The position numbers and the translations under genes were made by a program. A DNA stretch of 64,000 nt from Incurvaria masculella. Taxonomy: Eukaryota; Arthropoda; Insecta; Lepidoptera; Incurvariidae. This document shows, piece after piece, positions 20,789 through 31,235 of the stretch. The stretch is taken from NCBI GenBank assembly GCA_946894095.1, contig OX335665.1, forward strand, positions 2,366,001 through 2,430,000, in the 5' to 3' direction. The notes beneath the pieces were generated by a model that saw only the letters and a program-made list of their open reading frames with translations, was not told where the DNA came from and did no database searches. Position 1 is the first letter of the stretch; each line of letters opens with the position of its first letter.

Positions 20789-21137
20789 GTATATGGATAA
20801 TTGAAACAGAAACAATACTACACACTATGCAATCTGGATTCGCAATACTATCTATCAGTGGTCGTTAAATCGACCAGTAAGAACGCTTTGTAAAAAAAAG
20901 GTGAATGAGGGTAATAGATAAAAATAATTATTTAAGAATGAAAGAGATAGAATATTAAAATTAGCCGAGAAGTCGCTCATTTCGAATTTACGTCATTGTA
21001 GTTTTCTGCTTTAGAAGTTCGATAAATTGCGTTTTTAAAAAAAAACATACAGACGAATTGAAAATCTCCTCCTTTTTTGAAGTAGGTTCAAAATCAATAT
21101 TCGTGACGACATGTAGGATAAAGAAAAGATAACATTA

Positions 21138-21450
21138 ATTATTGTTTTTCATTGTTTATTAATCATCCATAGACAGTACACTGTACTCGGATTTGTCATA
21201 TTTTATCATTAGCCAGTTCTGCAAATCCCAGCGAAGAAGAACTGGCAAGAAATTCCGCTAATTTTTTTTTTTTTCAACGTCCACTTAGTCTTAGTTTACA
21301 GAAGTTTAAGTACAAACAATTCATGTCATATGCAACAGTTCAAATGACAAATATGACAAATATCAGTTTATTTTTAAAGACCATGCCCGCCATTTAACAT
21401 GTTGCCAAATTGGAGCAAGCCAGTCCCCACAAACAGCCATTTTATAATTT
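21138..21450 (-). mobile_element. LINE 3'-end-like repeat (GGATGATGAATAAACAA family)
   Basis: On the minus strand the copy ends agtacactgtctatggatga-ttaataaacaatg. Upstream of that it contains gccagttcttcttcgctggg and actaagtggacgttgaaa. The same order occurs at 45415-45912 (plus) and 51145-51900 (minus), with short tails at 39035 and 53585. The constant 3' end and variable 5' extent fit 5'-truncated LINE insertions, but no coding part is present here. Confidence 0.65.
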
Positions 21451-22017
21451 ACACCGGATCTCCATAAGTATTCTAAATATTGCTATTGCGAATAATGTAT
21501 GTTAAAGATTTATCCTATGGGTCGCAATATATGCATGAATTAGCAGAACATTATTTGGTTAGCCCGTAACGCGTAATTAAAGTAATAATATGTAGATAAT
21601 CTTGGAAATAAATCATGATGAAATTAGATTGAATGTTTAAGAATAGTGTTAAAATATAAACGTAAATATAATAATTTTTTTTTAAAGATGTAAATTATAT
21701 TGCCCGCAGCTCCAGGTCTTTTACACATGTATCGGCGCATGACAGCAACATTGTAACGTTTAGTACTAGCAAATGCATTCAAAGTTAATCGTGGCTTTAC
21801 GACAGCAATGTGAAATAAAAGTTTATTTTATTGTGATATCGTGTGACTGGTCCTGGGCTTTGCATTATAAATGACCACATACCGTAGTGATAGTACGGTA
21901 ATTAACCTCATATCGAAATCATTGGTACAATTGCGTTCAAACTCCGGTGCAGTGAGTTTGACTCCACTACCAGGAAGCAACTGCCTCGATGTGATATGTT
22001 TTATCATCGGTATTATT
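21451..22017. other. Spacer, nothing recognised
   Basis: AT-rich; no gene or repeat family was supported. Confidence 0.5.
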
Positions 22018-22262
22018 TTTTATATGACCGGATACCACATGGGAACTAGGTGCTATGCCAGAACTTTCCATATGGGTTAATCACGCCCGGGTCGGTACCA
22101 TCGCATTGAATGACCGATAGTCGAAGCGGCAATGAAAATTGTCCGGGTTTTCCATCCAGTTCAGTGCAGTCGAGCAATACAAGGAAGGTCCTGGCATGGC
22201 ACCTAGTTCCCATGTGGTGTGTTGGGCTAATACCATGACAGAACTTGTGGTATTAGCCATCC
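22018..22262 (+). mobile_element. SINE 3' half preceded by an inverted piece of itself
   Basis: From 22083 the plus-strand body runs cgcccgggtcggtaccatcg to the tail tattagccatcca. Directly before it, 22018-22070 carries the same family in reverse (acatgggaactaggtgc, ccagaactttcc). The result is a fold-back SINE lacking its head. Confidence 0.82.
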
Positions 22263-22375
22263 ATTTCTTGCCTAATTTAATGAATTAAAACACAAGGTTC
22301 TCTTCCACCAAGCACTGAGTAGCTTAATCCTCACATTAAAGGATCTTTCTTACTATCTCGGAACGAGATATCTCA
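22263..22375 (-). mobile_element. CACCAAG-ended repeat, partial, duplicated from or to 17560
   Basis: The run from tttcttgcctaatttaatga through cttactatctcgga is almost identical to 17563-17655. The shared stretch includes bases outside the repeat's usual left end, so it may be a recent local duplication. Confidence 0.7.
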
Positions 22376-22875
22376 ACGTTTCGTTGAGTCCAAATTGGTT
22401 CAGCGATTTAGGCGTGAAAATGCAACAGACAAACAGTCCACATTACTTTCGGATTCATCATATTAGTAAGGATATCCATACGGAGACCCGCTTTTAGGAC
22501 AGCCCTTGGAAAACATGGAAGGGAAACATGAAACATGAAACAACTTATTGATGTTGCCCATACAATCAGATAATGGAAGGTCAACTCTTGATCGACAAGG
22601 TCACAACCCAAGGGTCAGAGGTTAGAAACAATGAAAAACAAGTGAAAATCGCCGCCGCAGTCTGCATCCACCAAGGACACGGCCGCTTTGAAGACGACGA
22701 GGTGGTGCGATTGTATGCTAATTAGAGTCTCAGGACTCAGTGGCGTAGGGTGACCATGGTTGTTGCAAGAGTTGGACAGTTCCGGATTCTCTTGTGTTAT
22801 GTACCATAATACCATTGACCACACTGCGTTTATTGCAGTGCTTGTCGTAAGATTTGACCAATGGACTTGATGTTT
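22376..22875. other. Spacer, nothing recognised
   Basis: Short frames of 67-69 codons on the minus strand have no recognisable content. Confidence 0.45.
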
Positions 22876-23415
22876 GTGGCTCAGATTCTTCTGAAACTGT
22901 AGATCTTACTTATCGCCCGGGTTGGTACCATCGCAGTGAATGAGCTATGCCTGAAGTGGGCAATGCAATTTTTATTTATTTATTTATTTAATATAATATA
23001 AACATCTACTACATTATACTGTAATTCTTAAACTAAACCAGGTTTGTCTTATAAGAACTACTGTTAAGAAGATTTTTTACATGGGTATAATACGATTAGT
23101 CAAATCTTTGACAATGTAATGCTATTCAAATAAAAAATATAGAATTGGAATGTAAAATATAAGCAAGAGTGTGAAATGAAGGTGTCTTGGCTGTAAGTAA
23201 CTGAAACTGTGTTAGGAGCATAGACCTGAATTAAATAAATGGAATGTGTAAGTGTATGTGTTTGCTGCTCGCTACGTCCAACAGACCGTCCATAGACCAT
23301 TGCGAGATTAGACTGCCCAATTTAATGTGGTGTGTGTAAGTAATTATCCGTGTATTTCAACCAGTTCAATATAGCCGTGCAATGTCTGCAAGGTACTATC
23401 ATGGTATTGCTGGCA
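22876..23415 (+). mobile_element. SINE split by a LINE 3' end
   Basis: The SINE body runs to gtgggcaatgcaatt at ~22974 and resumes at aattatccgtgtatttcaac (~23340), continuing to about 23415. The ~365-bp insert begins with ttttatttatttatttattt, which on the minus strand is a (TAAA)n tail like the one ending the LINE at 59847. The short repeat aatt at both borders may be the target duplication. Confidence 0.7.
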
Positions 23416-23584
23416 ACAAAAGTATATTAGTTTTTAGTCTGCCAAAGGGCGGTTGTCAAAATTGTCTTCTCTACAATCGTTATTCAGTGTTCAACGTGCA
23501 TTCATGGCCAAATCAAATACTATGAGAAATAGCGAAAAACAGTCAAAGTATTCATGGGACCGATTTTGATTAAAGATAAACATT

Positions 23585-23660
23585 CGGTAACAATAGTAAT
23601 TCCAGACCATACAATAGTCATTCCAGACCTCATAATAGTCATTCCAAATCATTGCGGGAA
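23585..23660 (+). repeat. Three ~24-bp tandem units
   Basis: The phrase aatagt-attccaga-c-ta recurs at 23590, 23612 and 23636. Small and diverged. Confidence 0.7.
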
Positions 23661-23682
23661 CGGAGGTAGCACGATTTTTTTT

Positions 23683-23850
23683 TCTAATCGTAATTTTACG
23701 ATCACATAACCGAAATCTGCTGCATGACCTGTCTTTTGCTCATTCGAAATTTTTCGAGCACGTACCGAAATCTGCTGAATGACCTGTTCTTTCGCTCATT
23801 CGTAATGTTTCGACCACATTACTGAAATCTGCTCATTTTTGCTCATTTAA
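23683..23850 (+). repeat. About 2.7 tandem units of 57-60 bp
   Basis: The phrase gaaatctgctg-atgacctg followed by gctcattcg-aat-tttcga-cac recurs near 23711, 23769 and 23828. The units are diverged and the last is shortened. Confidence 0.75.
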
Positions 23851-24047
23851 AATTCACAATAAAATCCTTGGGTATATTTTCAGAAGATTGCGAATTCTCC
23901 GTTCCCAATCTTTCGCTTGCTTCTTTTCGCTTAAATATTTTCCCAAATTCCGGTACAACCATTCTGAAGTGAAATTATAACCAAAGAAGTGCCAACGAAC
24001 CTGCATTACGGAGGTCATTCCATAATTGTGGAGGATGAATAGAACAA

Positions 24048-24425
24048 TTTGAGCGGCTCGTAGCCTAGTGGCGCGGGGACTGACCTAGCGTACCAGAGGC
24101 ATTCTTTCTCTTTCTGAGTTCGATAAGTGAATTTCGTCACGAATGCGAGCTGCTCCATGCTCCGTGTAAAACTGTAGGTTCCTTCCCCTATTAGTTGGCT
24201 AGGGTTTAAGCCCGCCCGGGTCGGTACCATCGCATTGGATGAAAACATAGTCGGACGGAAAAAAAAATCGTTCGTGTTTTCCATCCAGTTCAATGTAGCT
24301 ATGCTCATAAAAGGGAAGGTCCTTGCATGCCATCTAATTCCTTCGGGAATGTGGTGTATTGGGCTAATATCATAACGGTAGTTGTGTGGTATTAGCCATC
24401 CATGTCAGGTTGCATAATAATAACA
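24048..24425 (+). mobile_element. SINE, tRNA-like head lacking the B box
   Basis: It begins gagcggctcgtagcctagtg and runs to the tail aggttgcataataa. The head jumps from accagaggc to attctttctcttt, removing the B-box-like region, so this copy should not be competent for polymerase III initiation. Confidence 0.9.
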
Positions 24426-24818
24426 ATAATCGGTCATGCCGTCCAAGAGGACATTCTCACGAGCAGAGCCGAAAACTTCAATTAGTAGGTACTAACAGGT
24501 AATGGCATCTAGCAGAATATATGAGTTTATCCATCAGCCATGGTCACCCTTAACTCGTTTCGCTAGATGATTTAGTAGGTACGAAAGTGCATAAAAACTG
24601 GACATACAAGCAGCGTGTAGGCAGCCGCCAGGCTAGTGTCTGTAGGTCTTGGGTTCATTAGCATACCTGGGCCGAAAGAAATAAAAAAGTATTCTATAAC
24701 CGTTCTGTGTTGTAACCGTACTAGGCTGACGTCTTCGAGTGAGTTTTTCCAGGTGTTAACGCCGGGTTACCTTATGGAAAGTGATTGTAAAGGCGAAAAT
24801 TAGAAATCCTCATGTAGT
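24426..24818. other. Spacer, nothing recognised
   Basis: No gene or repeat family was supported. Confidence 0.45.
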
Positions 24819-24936
24819 AAGCCTAGGTAATCCAGTGGCGTTACGCCCTGAGATTCGATTAGCAGGGTAAAGCAACTCCGAGCGCGGTTGGGTTCTCGAT
24901 GGGTTACCGTTTTCAACCGTTGATGCCGTATAATCT
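24819..24936 (+). mobile_element. SINE head only, diverged 5S-like type
   Basis: agcctaggtaatccagtggcg...gggttctcgatgggttaccg...ttcaaccgttgatg matches the head of the 55213 copy, not the canonical 5S head. The shared body does not follow. It lies 28 bases upstream of a full 5S-head copy. Confidence 0.75.
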
Positions 24937-24963
24937 TAGGTTCCCTTAGTTAATACGCATAAG

Positions 24964-25350
24964 TCAGCCTCAGTGGCTCAGTGGCGCGACACTTCGGCGA
25001 TCACTCTCCGAAGTTAAGCAACGCTGGGTCCGGTCTGGTCTTGGATGGGTGACCACTCGACCGTTAAGAGAGGCTGGCCGTGGTTCGGATTCCACGTTTA
25101 ACTGTAGGTCCCCTTCCTTACTTACTAGGTGGTAGGGTTCATCCCGCCCGGGTTGGTACCATCGCATTGGATGAACGATGGTCGGAGCGGCAATGAAAAT
25201 TGTCCGTGTTTTCCATCCAGTTCAATGTAGCCGTGCAATATAAGGAAGGTTCTGGCATGGCACATAGTTCCCATGTGGTGTGTTGGGCTAATACCATGAC
25301 AGAACTTGTGGTATTAGCCATCCATGTCCAGTCACATAAAAAAAAAAAAG
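24964..25350 (+). mobile_element. SINE, 5S-rRNA-like head, full length
   Basis: The head gtcagcctcagtggctcagt leads into gaagttaagcaacgctgggt and cttggatgggtgaccactcg (5S internal control region). The shared body follows, and the tail is ccatgtccagtcacataaaa with a 12-A run. A frame running through its tail joins the LINE fragment downstream. Confidence 0.95.
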
Positions 25351-25740
25351 GTCTGCGTAAATATGACCATGTATCGCCGTACCGTCGAGAGCTTAAATGG
25401 CTACCCATCCGTTTCCGAAGGAACTGTCATTTACTCATTCTTCTTTACGGAATTCTAAAAAACCCTAAGTCTCCTGAATATCTTCGTTCCCGGTTTATGC
25501 ACCTCTCTTCACATGGTCTCCCTTTGCGATCTAGCAATGACAGTATCCTTGCGATTCCTCGCCATACGACGTGTTTTATCTCTAAGTCCTTTACTGTGCA
25601 TGCCGCACGTCTGTGGAACTCGTTGCCGATCACAGCCCGCTCCTGTCAAACTATCAGCTCTTTCAAACTTAAGGGCCTGGTACTAGCCAAATCGCAAAGT
25701 TAGACGAGGCACCCCAAGTTAACTAACTAAGTCTGACGAT
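25351..25740 (+). pseudogene. LINE ORF2 C-terminal fragment
   Basis: It encodes ~115 residues of the region after the reverse transcriptase in jockey/I/CR1-type LINEs: KYDHVSPYRRELKWLPIRFR, LLYGILKN, SPEYLRSRF and the conserved FTVHAARLWNSLP, ending SFKLKGLVLAK before TAG at 25701-25703. A short 3' UTR follows. It starts directly at the A-run of the preceding SINE, so the fragment is strongly 5' truncated. Confidence 0.82.
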
Positions 25741-26205
25741 TATAAGTGTCATCCTTACAATATATGATTCCTTGTCTAGGAATCGAATTATTTTCGTTAA
25801 TGTATGTTTCCTTTTTCTATACAAAATACATTGCGGAAACGGTGTCCATTTCCGAACTTTTTTGACTAAATGTAGAAATCTAAAAGCAAATGGAATTTTT
25901 TGTTTATGCATATATGCTGTTTTTGCTTATATCTAGAAATCGAATTACTTTCAGATTTCTAATGAGAAAAATCAACTTTTTTATTTTTATTATTATTTAA
26001 ATAAATGATGGAATAAAAAAATATTAACAATCCATTATCAGCGTGGAGTTCTATTTGGATTTGCTGAAGCGTTTCACTACATATTATTACATTTGTTAAA
26101 AAGTGCATTTGTATGGCGCGAGTAGTTGGCTAGTCCTAGCGCCTTAAAGTCAAGGAGTTTTACTTAAATGAAATGTAAAGATGATAAAATGTTCTCACTG
26201 TACTC
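25741..26205. other. AT-rich spacer, nothing recognised
   Basis: No gene or repeat family was supported. Confidence 0.5.
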
Positions 26206-26316
26206 AATATAAGGAAGGTCCCGGCATGGCACCTAGTTCCCATGTGGTGTGTTGGGCTAATACCATGACAGAAGGTGTGGTATTAGCCATCCATGTCCAG
26301 TCACATAAAAAAAAAT
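26206..26316 (+). mobile_element. SINE tail, 5' truncated
   Basis: The last ~105 bases of the 5S-head sub-type, from atataaggaaggtcccgg to the tail ccagtcacataaaaaaaaa. Confidence 0.92.
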
Positions 26317-26702
26317 TGTATTTTATTATCCTTCTAATAGTACTGATTTTAGAATAAATGGTAATAGGTAATATAGGTTTTATTTTATTTTATCCTGGTT
26401 TGTGGATATAATAATATGTATTAGTGTATTGTATCATATATATTAGTATATTTAATAATATGTATAAATATGTATATATTATGGTATATGTATGTTTATG
26501 GAGTTTTTTTTTTCTTTTCAAACTCTGGTGTGTCACCTGCCTACAGATATTTCTATTGCCTTTCCTCATCACCCCAAGGGTTGACTGGAAGAAATCACTC
26601 TTAGTGATAAGTCCGCCTTTGTGCAGTATTGTTGTTTTGCTGTATGTTTTCTCTGTAATTGTATTGTTGTCTATGCACGATAAAGAATTTAGTCAAGTTA
26701 CG
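26317..26702. other. AT-rich spacer with TATA-type simple sequence
   Basis: 26400-26500 consists of degenerate tatatt/atgta repeats. The 135-codon frame crossing it is hydrophobic by composition and runs into the next fold-back element, so it is not called as a gene. Confidence 0.5.
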
Positions 26703-26827
26703 CCCGGTTCCACCACCTCCAGTTACAAAAATCCCAAAGTTATCTTTCAGTTACATCATACAAAAATGAAATGTAACCGAAAGTTAACTATCGGATTTCA
26801 GGTAGCTGGAGGTGGTGAAATCAGGGG
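26703..26827. mobile_element. Fold-back element, CACCACCTCCAG termini
   Basis: The left arm ccaccacctccagttac and the inner caaagttatctttcagttac pair with gtaaccgaaagttaact and gtagctggaggtggtg. About 125 bp. A diverged relative lies at 27043-27265. Confidence 0.85.
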
Positions 26828-27042
26828 TTAGTCAAGTAGTCACACAAAATGCGATTTAGTCCGGAGATAATCGGCGTCTTAAAGTTTATTTCAATTTTAG
26901 CATTATTTCAATCTAAAATGTAAATAAAACAATTTAAAACATACAGACGTACGTTTTGACAATATATTTAACAATTCATTTTTTTTTTTAAATCGCCCGT
27001 AGTATGGGGAAATGATAGTAACACTGTATTAACTTTAGTAAT

Positions 27043-27265
27043 CCCTGTTTTAACCACCTCCAGTTGCCTGAAAACCGATGAGTAACTTTCGGTTACATGG
27101 CATTACATGGAGTGTGTATGCGGGTAGGTAATTATAATCAGTGCGCTGCCATCGCTACTACGTATCACTTGTGTTTTATTCCGTTAGCTCCCACGTTCAT
27201 ACCTATCAGTATGGTATAACCGAAAGATAACTTTGGGATGTTTGTAGCTGGAGGTGATGGATACG
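27043..27265. mobile_element. Fold-back element, CACCTCCAG termini, longer copy
   Basis: The outer arms accacctccagttgcctg and tagctggaggtgatgg and the inner arms agtaactttcggttac and ataaccgaaagataact match the preceding family. The centre is ~100 bp longer and unrelated. Confidence 0.78.
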
Positions 27266-27686
27266 GCCGTAACTTGACTAACGGCGGTCGAGATATAGTT
27301 GAATGGGTTATTACGCTAAGGATATTGGCCAGCGCGGTTGCTATCTGGCGACCAATCACGTTTTACTAGTTACGCATCCTGTGTGCTAGTTCTTAGCGCG
27401 CCGATGTAAAACTGCGGCAAGACTGGCATTCCGCCGCCAGCTTGTGGCTTGAGAAGAGCATCGAAATAGGAGAAAAAAGAAATGTGTTGAGAAATTAACA
27501 AAGAATGTTGGGTAAGATTGTTAGATTGTAATGAAATTAAATAAAAACCCTTTTTTTTGGCAATGGCATACGACGTTGTCTAACATAAACTACATAAAGG
27601 AGAGGAGAAAAGAAAGTATTTATTAACTTTTAAAAATATATGCATAAAAGTTTTTTTTTTTAAATATTAACATAATCATTTACATG
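27266..27686. other. Spacer, nothing recognised
   Basis: Mixed composition; no gene or repeat was supported. Confidence 0.45.
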
Positions 27687-28070
27687 TCAGCCTCAGTGGC
27701 CCAGTGGCGCGACACTTCGGCGATCGCTCTCCGAAGTTAAGCAACGCTGGGTCCGGTCTGGTCTTGGATGGGTGACCATTCGACCGTTGAGAGAGGCTGG
27801 CCGTGGTTCGGATTCCACGTTAAGCTGTAGGTCCCCTTCCTTACTTACTAGGTGGTAGGATTTATCCCGCCCGGGTCGGTACCATCGCATTGGATGAACG
27901 ATGGTCGAAGCGGCAATGAAAATTGTCCGTGTTTTCCATCCAGTTCAATGTAGCCGTGCAATATAAGGAAGGTCCTGGCATGGCACCTAGTTCCCATGTG
28001 GTGTGTTGGGCTAATACCATGACAGAACTTGTGGTATTAGCCATCCATGTCCAGTCACATAAAAAAATAT
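27687..28070 (+). mobile_element. SINE, 5S-rRNA-like head, full length
   Basis: Nearly identical to the 24964 copy. It has the complete head with box A-like gaagttaagcaacg and box C-like ggatgggtgacc, the full body, and the tail ccagtcacataaaaaaata. Low divergence implies recent activity. Confidence 0.95.
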
Positions 28071-28261
28071 ATATATAAAAATATATTCGATAAACAAAGG
28101 TAAAATTGTTTCTCTTATTTTTGTGTGAAGTGTCACCAGTCATAGGTGAGAAACGTGTTTTTTTTTTTCGACGCCACGGAGCCAAATTTTATGAGAATGG
28201 TGTGAAAAATATGTTAAAATAATGTTTTCCTCAGCTCATTGTATCGAACAAAACCAGTCAA

Positions 28262-28452
28262 TAACTAGGTGATAGGATTGGTAAAAATCGCACTGAATGA
28301 ACGATGGTCAAAGCGGGAATACACGTTTTCAGTGTTTTCCATCCAGGTCAATATTGCAGTGCGATATAAGGTATATCCTGTCATGGCACCTAATTCCCAT
28401 GAAGTAAGTTGAATTTATATCAGACATTAGATCCATATCCAGTCACATAAAA
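28262..28452 (+). mobile_element. Old SINE body/tail copy
   Basis: Recognisable words in order: actaggtgatagg, tgaatgaacgatggtc, ttttccatccagg, cctgtcatggcacc and tccagtcacataaaa. Highly diverged; the head is absent. Confidence 0.75.
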
Positions 28453-28695
28453 TACCGATATCGAAAGATAGATCCATAGATATTTGTGTCACTGTAAATC
28501 TTAATGTTTTGATTAGGTCTTTATCTGGGCAGGCAAGAACGCTCCATTTCATAGCTTCATTAATTTCAAAGATATATTAGAAAGTTTCATTAAACAAATA
28601 TGGCAGAACTTATTTCATTTTGGTACTTAATGATCAAGTGATAATTATAATTGCCACGAAATCAAACAAAACGTTGAATAATCGTATAAGTCAGG

Positions 28696-28744
28696 GCAAA
28701 TTTTCATTCAGTCAACCTGTATAGTTGACCGAATGAAAATTTGC
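28696..28744. repeat. 21-bp inverted repeat (hairpin)
   Basis: gcaaattttcattcagtcaa-c, a 7-base loop, then the inverted copy with one mismatch. It belongs to no other repeat in the window. Confidence 0.9.
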
Positions 28745-28798
28745 TTGCACACAACAAGTGATAAGTAATGCCGTTGTTTTTTTTAATAAGATGCAACC

Positions 28799-29172
28799 AT
28801 ACTTTTTTTATGGAACCTGACATGGATGGCTAATACCACACAACTATACCGTTATGATATTAGCCCAATACACTACATTCCCGAAGGAATACTGTGCCGT
28901 GCCAGGAACTTGTCTCTTATGAGCAATTGTAATGGATGGAAAACACGGACCGTCCTTTCATACAATGCGATGGTACCAACCCAGGGGGGCTAAACCTCCC
29001 CTAGTAGAGTAAGGGAGCCCTCAGTTTTACAGGGATTCCGAACCATTCATGACTAAATGCACACGTCAAACATTTTTAAATATAAATAAAGTGGTACATG
29101 TACGTGGCGACGATCGAATCCATGATCTCCGGCATCGGAGGAACTTCCCCGCACCCCTGAGCTACGAACCGC
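28799..29172 (-). mobile_element. SINE, tRNA-like head, diverged
   Basis: The minus-strand copy has its tail at 28799-28830 and its head at the right end (gctacgaaccgctc, 29160-29172). The body contains several deletions. Confidence 0.85.
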
Positions 29173-29184
29173 TCTGCTTAACTC

Positions 29185-29340
29185 TACAACGTGGTAGGGA
29201 AGGGGGACCTACAGTTTTAAATGGAAACAAAATTTTCAATTTCCCTCTCGGTTAAGAAATAAAGAGATGTACAGCCTGGGATTTGAACCCGAGGTATTAT
29301 ATAGATACAAAAGATCTCAACCCCCTACATTATGGTCCAC
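29185..29340 (-). mobile_element. SINE fragment with another tRNA-like head
   Basis: On the minus strand a B-box-like gggttcaaatcc (29280-29292) is followed by a body piece with actgtaggtcccccttccc (29201-29220). It lies immediately behind the preceding copy. The head resembles the tRNA type but differs in detail. Confidence 0.55.
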
Positions 29341-29509
29341 TCAAAAACCACACTGCATTTTTGTTTTTAAATCACTTTTTTTTATTATTAACTCCCACAT
29401 CGACAGACCAGTATAAACTCATTACAGTTTGATACATTAAATTTTTATTTTTATTTTTTTATTTTTTTATTATTATTATTTTCTATTATTATTATTTTCT
29501 CTGACATGG
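29341..29509. other. T-rich simple sequence
   Basis: 29437-29510 is made of attttt and attatt runs; no gene. Confidence 0.7.
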
Positions 29510-29918
29510 GTACTAGATTGTAGTATGAATTTGTTTATTTACTAACTTATATTTAATTTGATATTACCTTGTATCAAAAATGACGATGGCTTTTTACACC
29601 TGAATAATTTAGATCATAATTCCTGTCAATTTAGAATAAGATGTCATTATAGTAGTCAAGAGTTTGCTCCTCACCAATGTATATAATGTTCTTATAATAA
29701 TGTTCTTTGTGAGCATTAGTAATCAATCAATCACTGTAAACTAGTTTGTAAGTATCACTGGAAAAAATAATAATACAATGACCAACCTGACGAAGTTTCT
29801 TGTCGGCTCTTCTTCGCCAGAAGTAATCGAACCGACAGGAAAAAAAAATGACGAATCCGAGTGTGTAATATACATCTAATGGAGGAAATAAAGAAACTAA
29901 ACTAAACTAAACTAATTA
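29510..29918 (+). mobile_element. LINE 3' UTR and tail
   Basis: The region carries ttgtatcaaaaatgacgatgg (also at ~45353), later gtcggctcttcttcgccaga, and ends ggaaataaagaaactaaact with AAACT repeats, typical of a LINE tail. No coding sequence remains. Confidence 0.6.
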
Positions 29919-30119
29919 TTATATACTAGTATTTCCTATAAATATTCATCTTCAGAAAATATCAAAACGCGCGTAGAAGTGTCGGCTTACACCTATCAGC
30001 ACCTTCATGTTAACCGACCTTTTATGTATCATTTTCTTAATGTCCCATCCGACAGTTTAAAACGACATAACATGACAGCACGCGACATCTTCAAGCCATA
30101 ACATTGTACGGTTCAATTT

Positions 30120-30437
30120 GAAAAAACCGGCCAAGTGCGAGTCGGACTCGCACCCGAAGGGTTCCGTACCAACGTAAAAGATTTAACACAAAAAAATCAC
30201 GTTTTTTGTATGGGGGCCCCCGTTAATTTTAATTATTTTTCGATTTTACCTATTTGTTGTTATAGCGGCAAAATAAATACACATTCTGTGAAAATTTCAG
30301 CTTTCTATCTATTACGGTTACTGAGATACAGCCTTGTGACAGACGGACAGACGGACGGACGGACGGACGGACGGACGGACAGCGGAGGCTTAGTAATAGG
30401 GTTCCGTTTTCACCCTTTGGGTACGGAACCCTAAAAA
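30120..30437 (+). mobile_element. GACG-microsatellite-linked repeat, full copy
   Basis: Complete landmarks from aaaaaaccggccaagtgcga to gtacggaaccctaaaaaa. The (GACG)n run is at about 30341-30381, the longest on the plus strand in this family here. Confidence 0.94.
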
Positions 30438-30865
30438 AGGAATGGGAGCAACCGGTTTTGACTGGTTCCTGCGTCTAAACGCCGCCATCTTGTAATGGGC
30501 TTTTACAAATTAATTAATAATTCTATTCGTTTCGGATAGCTTAATATGTAATTTATGGTGAGAGTTTAGATAATAAGATTTGCTTTTATGAGATTGTGTG
30601 ATTTTTTTTTATTCTAAACATCAAGAGCGGTCGTTTGCGATGGAGGAACGTTATTTTTAATTAAGTCTTCACTGTACCGTTAAGACTATGCAAAGATGGA
30701 CGCTTTGAATATTCAATTTGGAAATTAATTGATTTGCTATCTCATAACAATTTGGCAAAATTATCTTATTTTTATAATTTTAAATAGGTATTGTTGATAC
30801 TTACTTATTTCATAAGATGTTGCCTTACGCAAGGAAACCCTAGCTGTCGAACAACTCCAACAGTT
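30438..30865. other. AT-rich spacer, nothing recognised
   Basis: No gene or repeat family was supported. Confidence 0.5.
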
Positions 30866-31051
30866 AGCCCGGTTATCACCAAGTGCTTATACATTTTAAT
30901 CGTCACTTAAAAGAGCCTTTATTACTAAATTGCTGATTATCTTGTAACTTGTAACGTAGAGTAAATTGTAACTACTATCGAATGCGAGATGCTAAGAAAG
31001 GCCCTTTAATGTGGGAATTAAGGTAATCAGTACTTGGTGGAAGAGGCCCAT
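30866..31051 (+). mobile_element. CACCAAG-ended interspersed repeat, full copy
   Basis: The left end ggttatcaccaagtgctt pairs with the right end agtacttggtggaagaggcc. The core reads cctttattactaaattgctg, ttatcttgtaact and gctaagaaaggccctttaat. The inverted ends and absence of coding potential suggest a MITE. Confidence 0.75.
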
Positions 31052-31091
31052 GTAACAAGAAATTAATCTCTATATTCTCAATTTGATAGGT

Positions 31092-31235
31092 GTGGTTTTT
31101 TTTTTATGCGACCTGACATGGATGGCTAATACCACACAACTACCGTTATGATATTAGCCCAATACACCACATTACCGAAGGAATTAGGTGCCATGCCAGG
31201 ACCTTCCCTTTATGAGCACGGCTCCCTTTATATTT
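31092..31235 (-). mobile_element. SINE tail, 5' truncated
   Basis: The minus-strand 3' ~140 bp, breaking off at tttatgagcacggctccctt. Confidence 0.9.

Noticed and set aside
24015..24308. Conserved protein frames reading ATLNWMENT and similar, seen at many places
   Set aside because: They are translations of the SINE body, repeated because the SINE is repeated.
26424..26831. 135-codon hydrophobic frame
   Set aside because: Consists of AT-rich simple sequence running into a fold-back element; no domain.
27687..27810. Genuine 5S rRNA gene
   Set aside because: Only the internal control region resembles 5S. The 5' and 3' stems do not pair and the SINE body follows; five such copies show the same junction.
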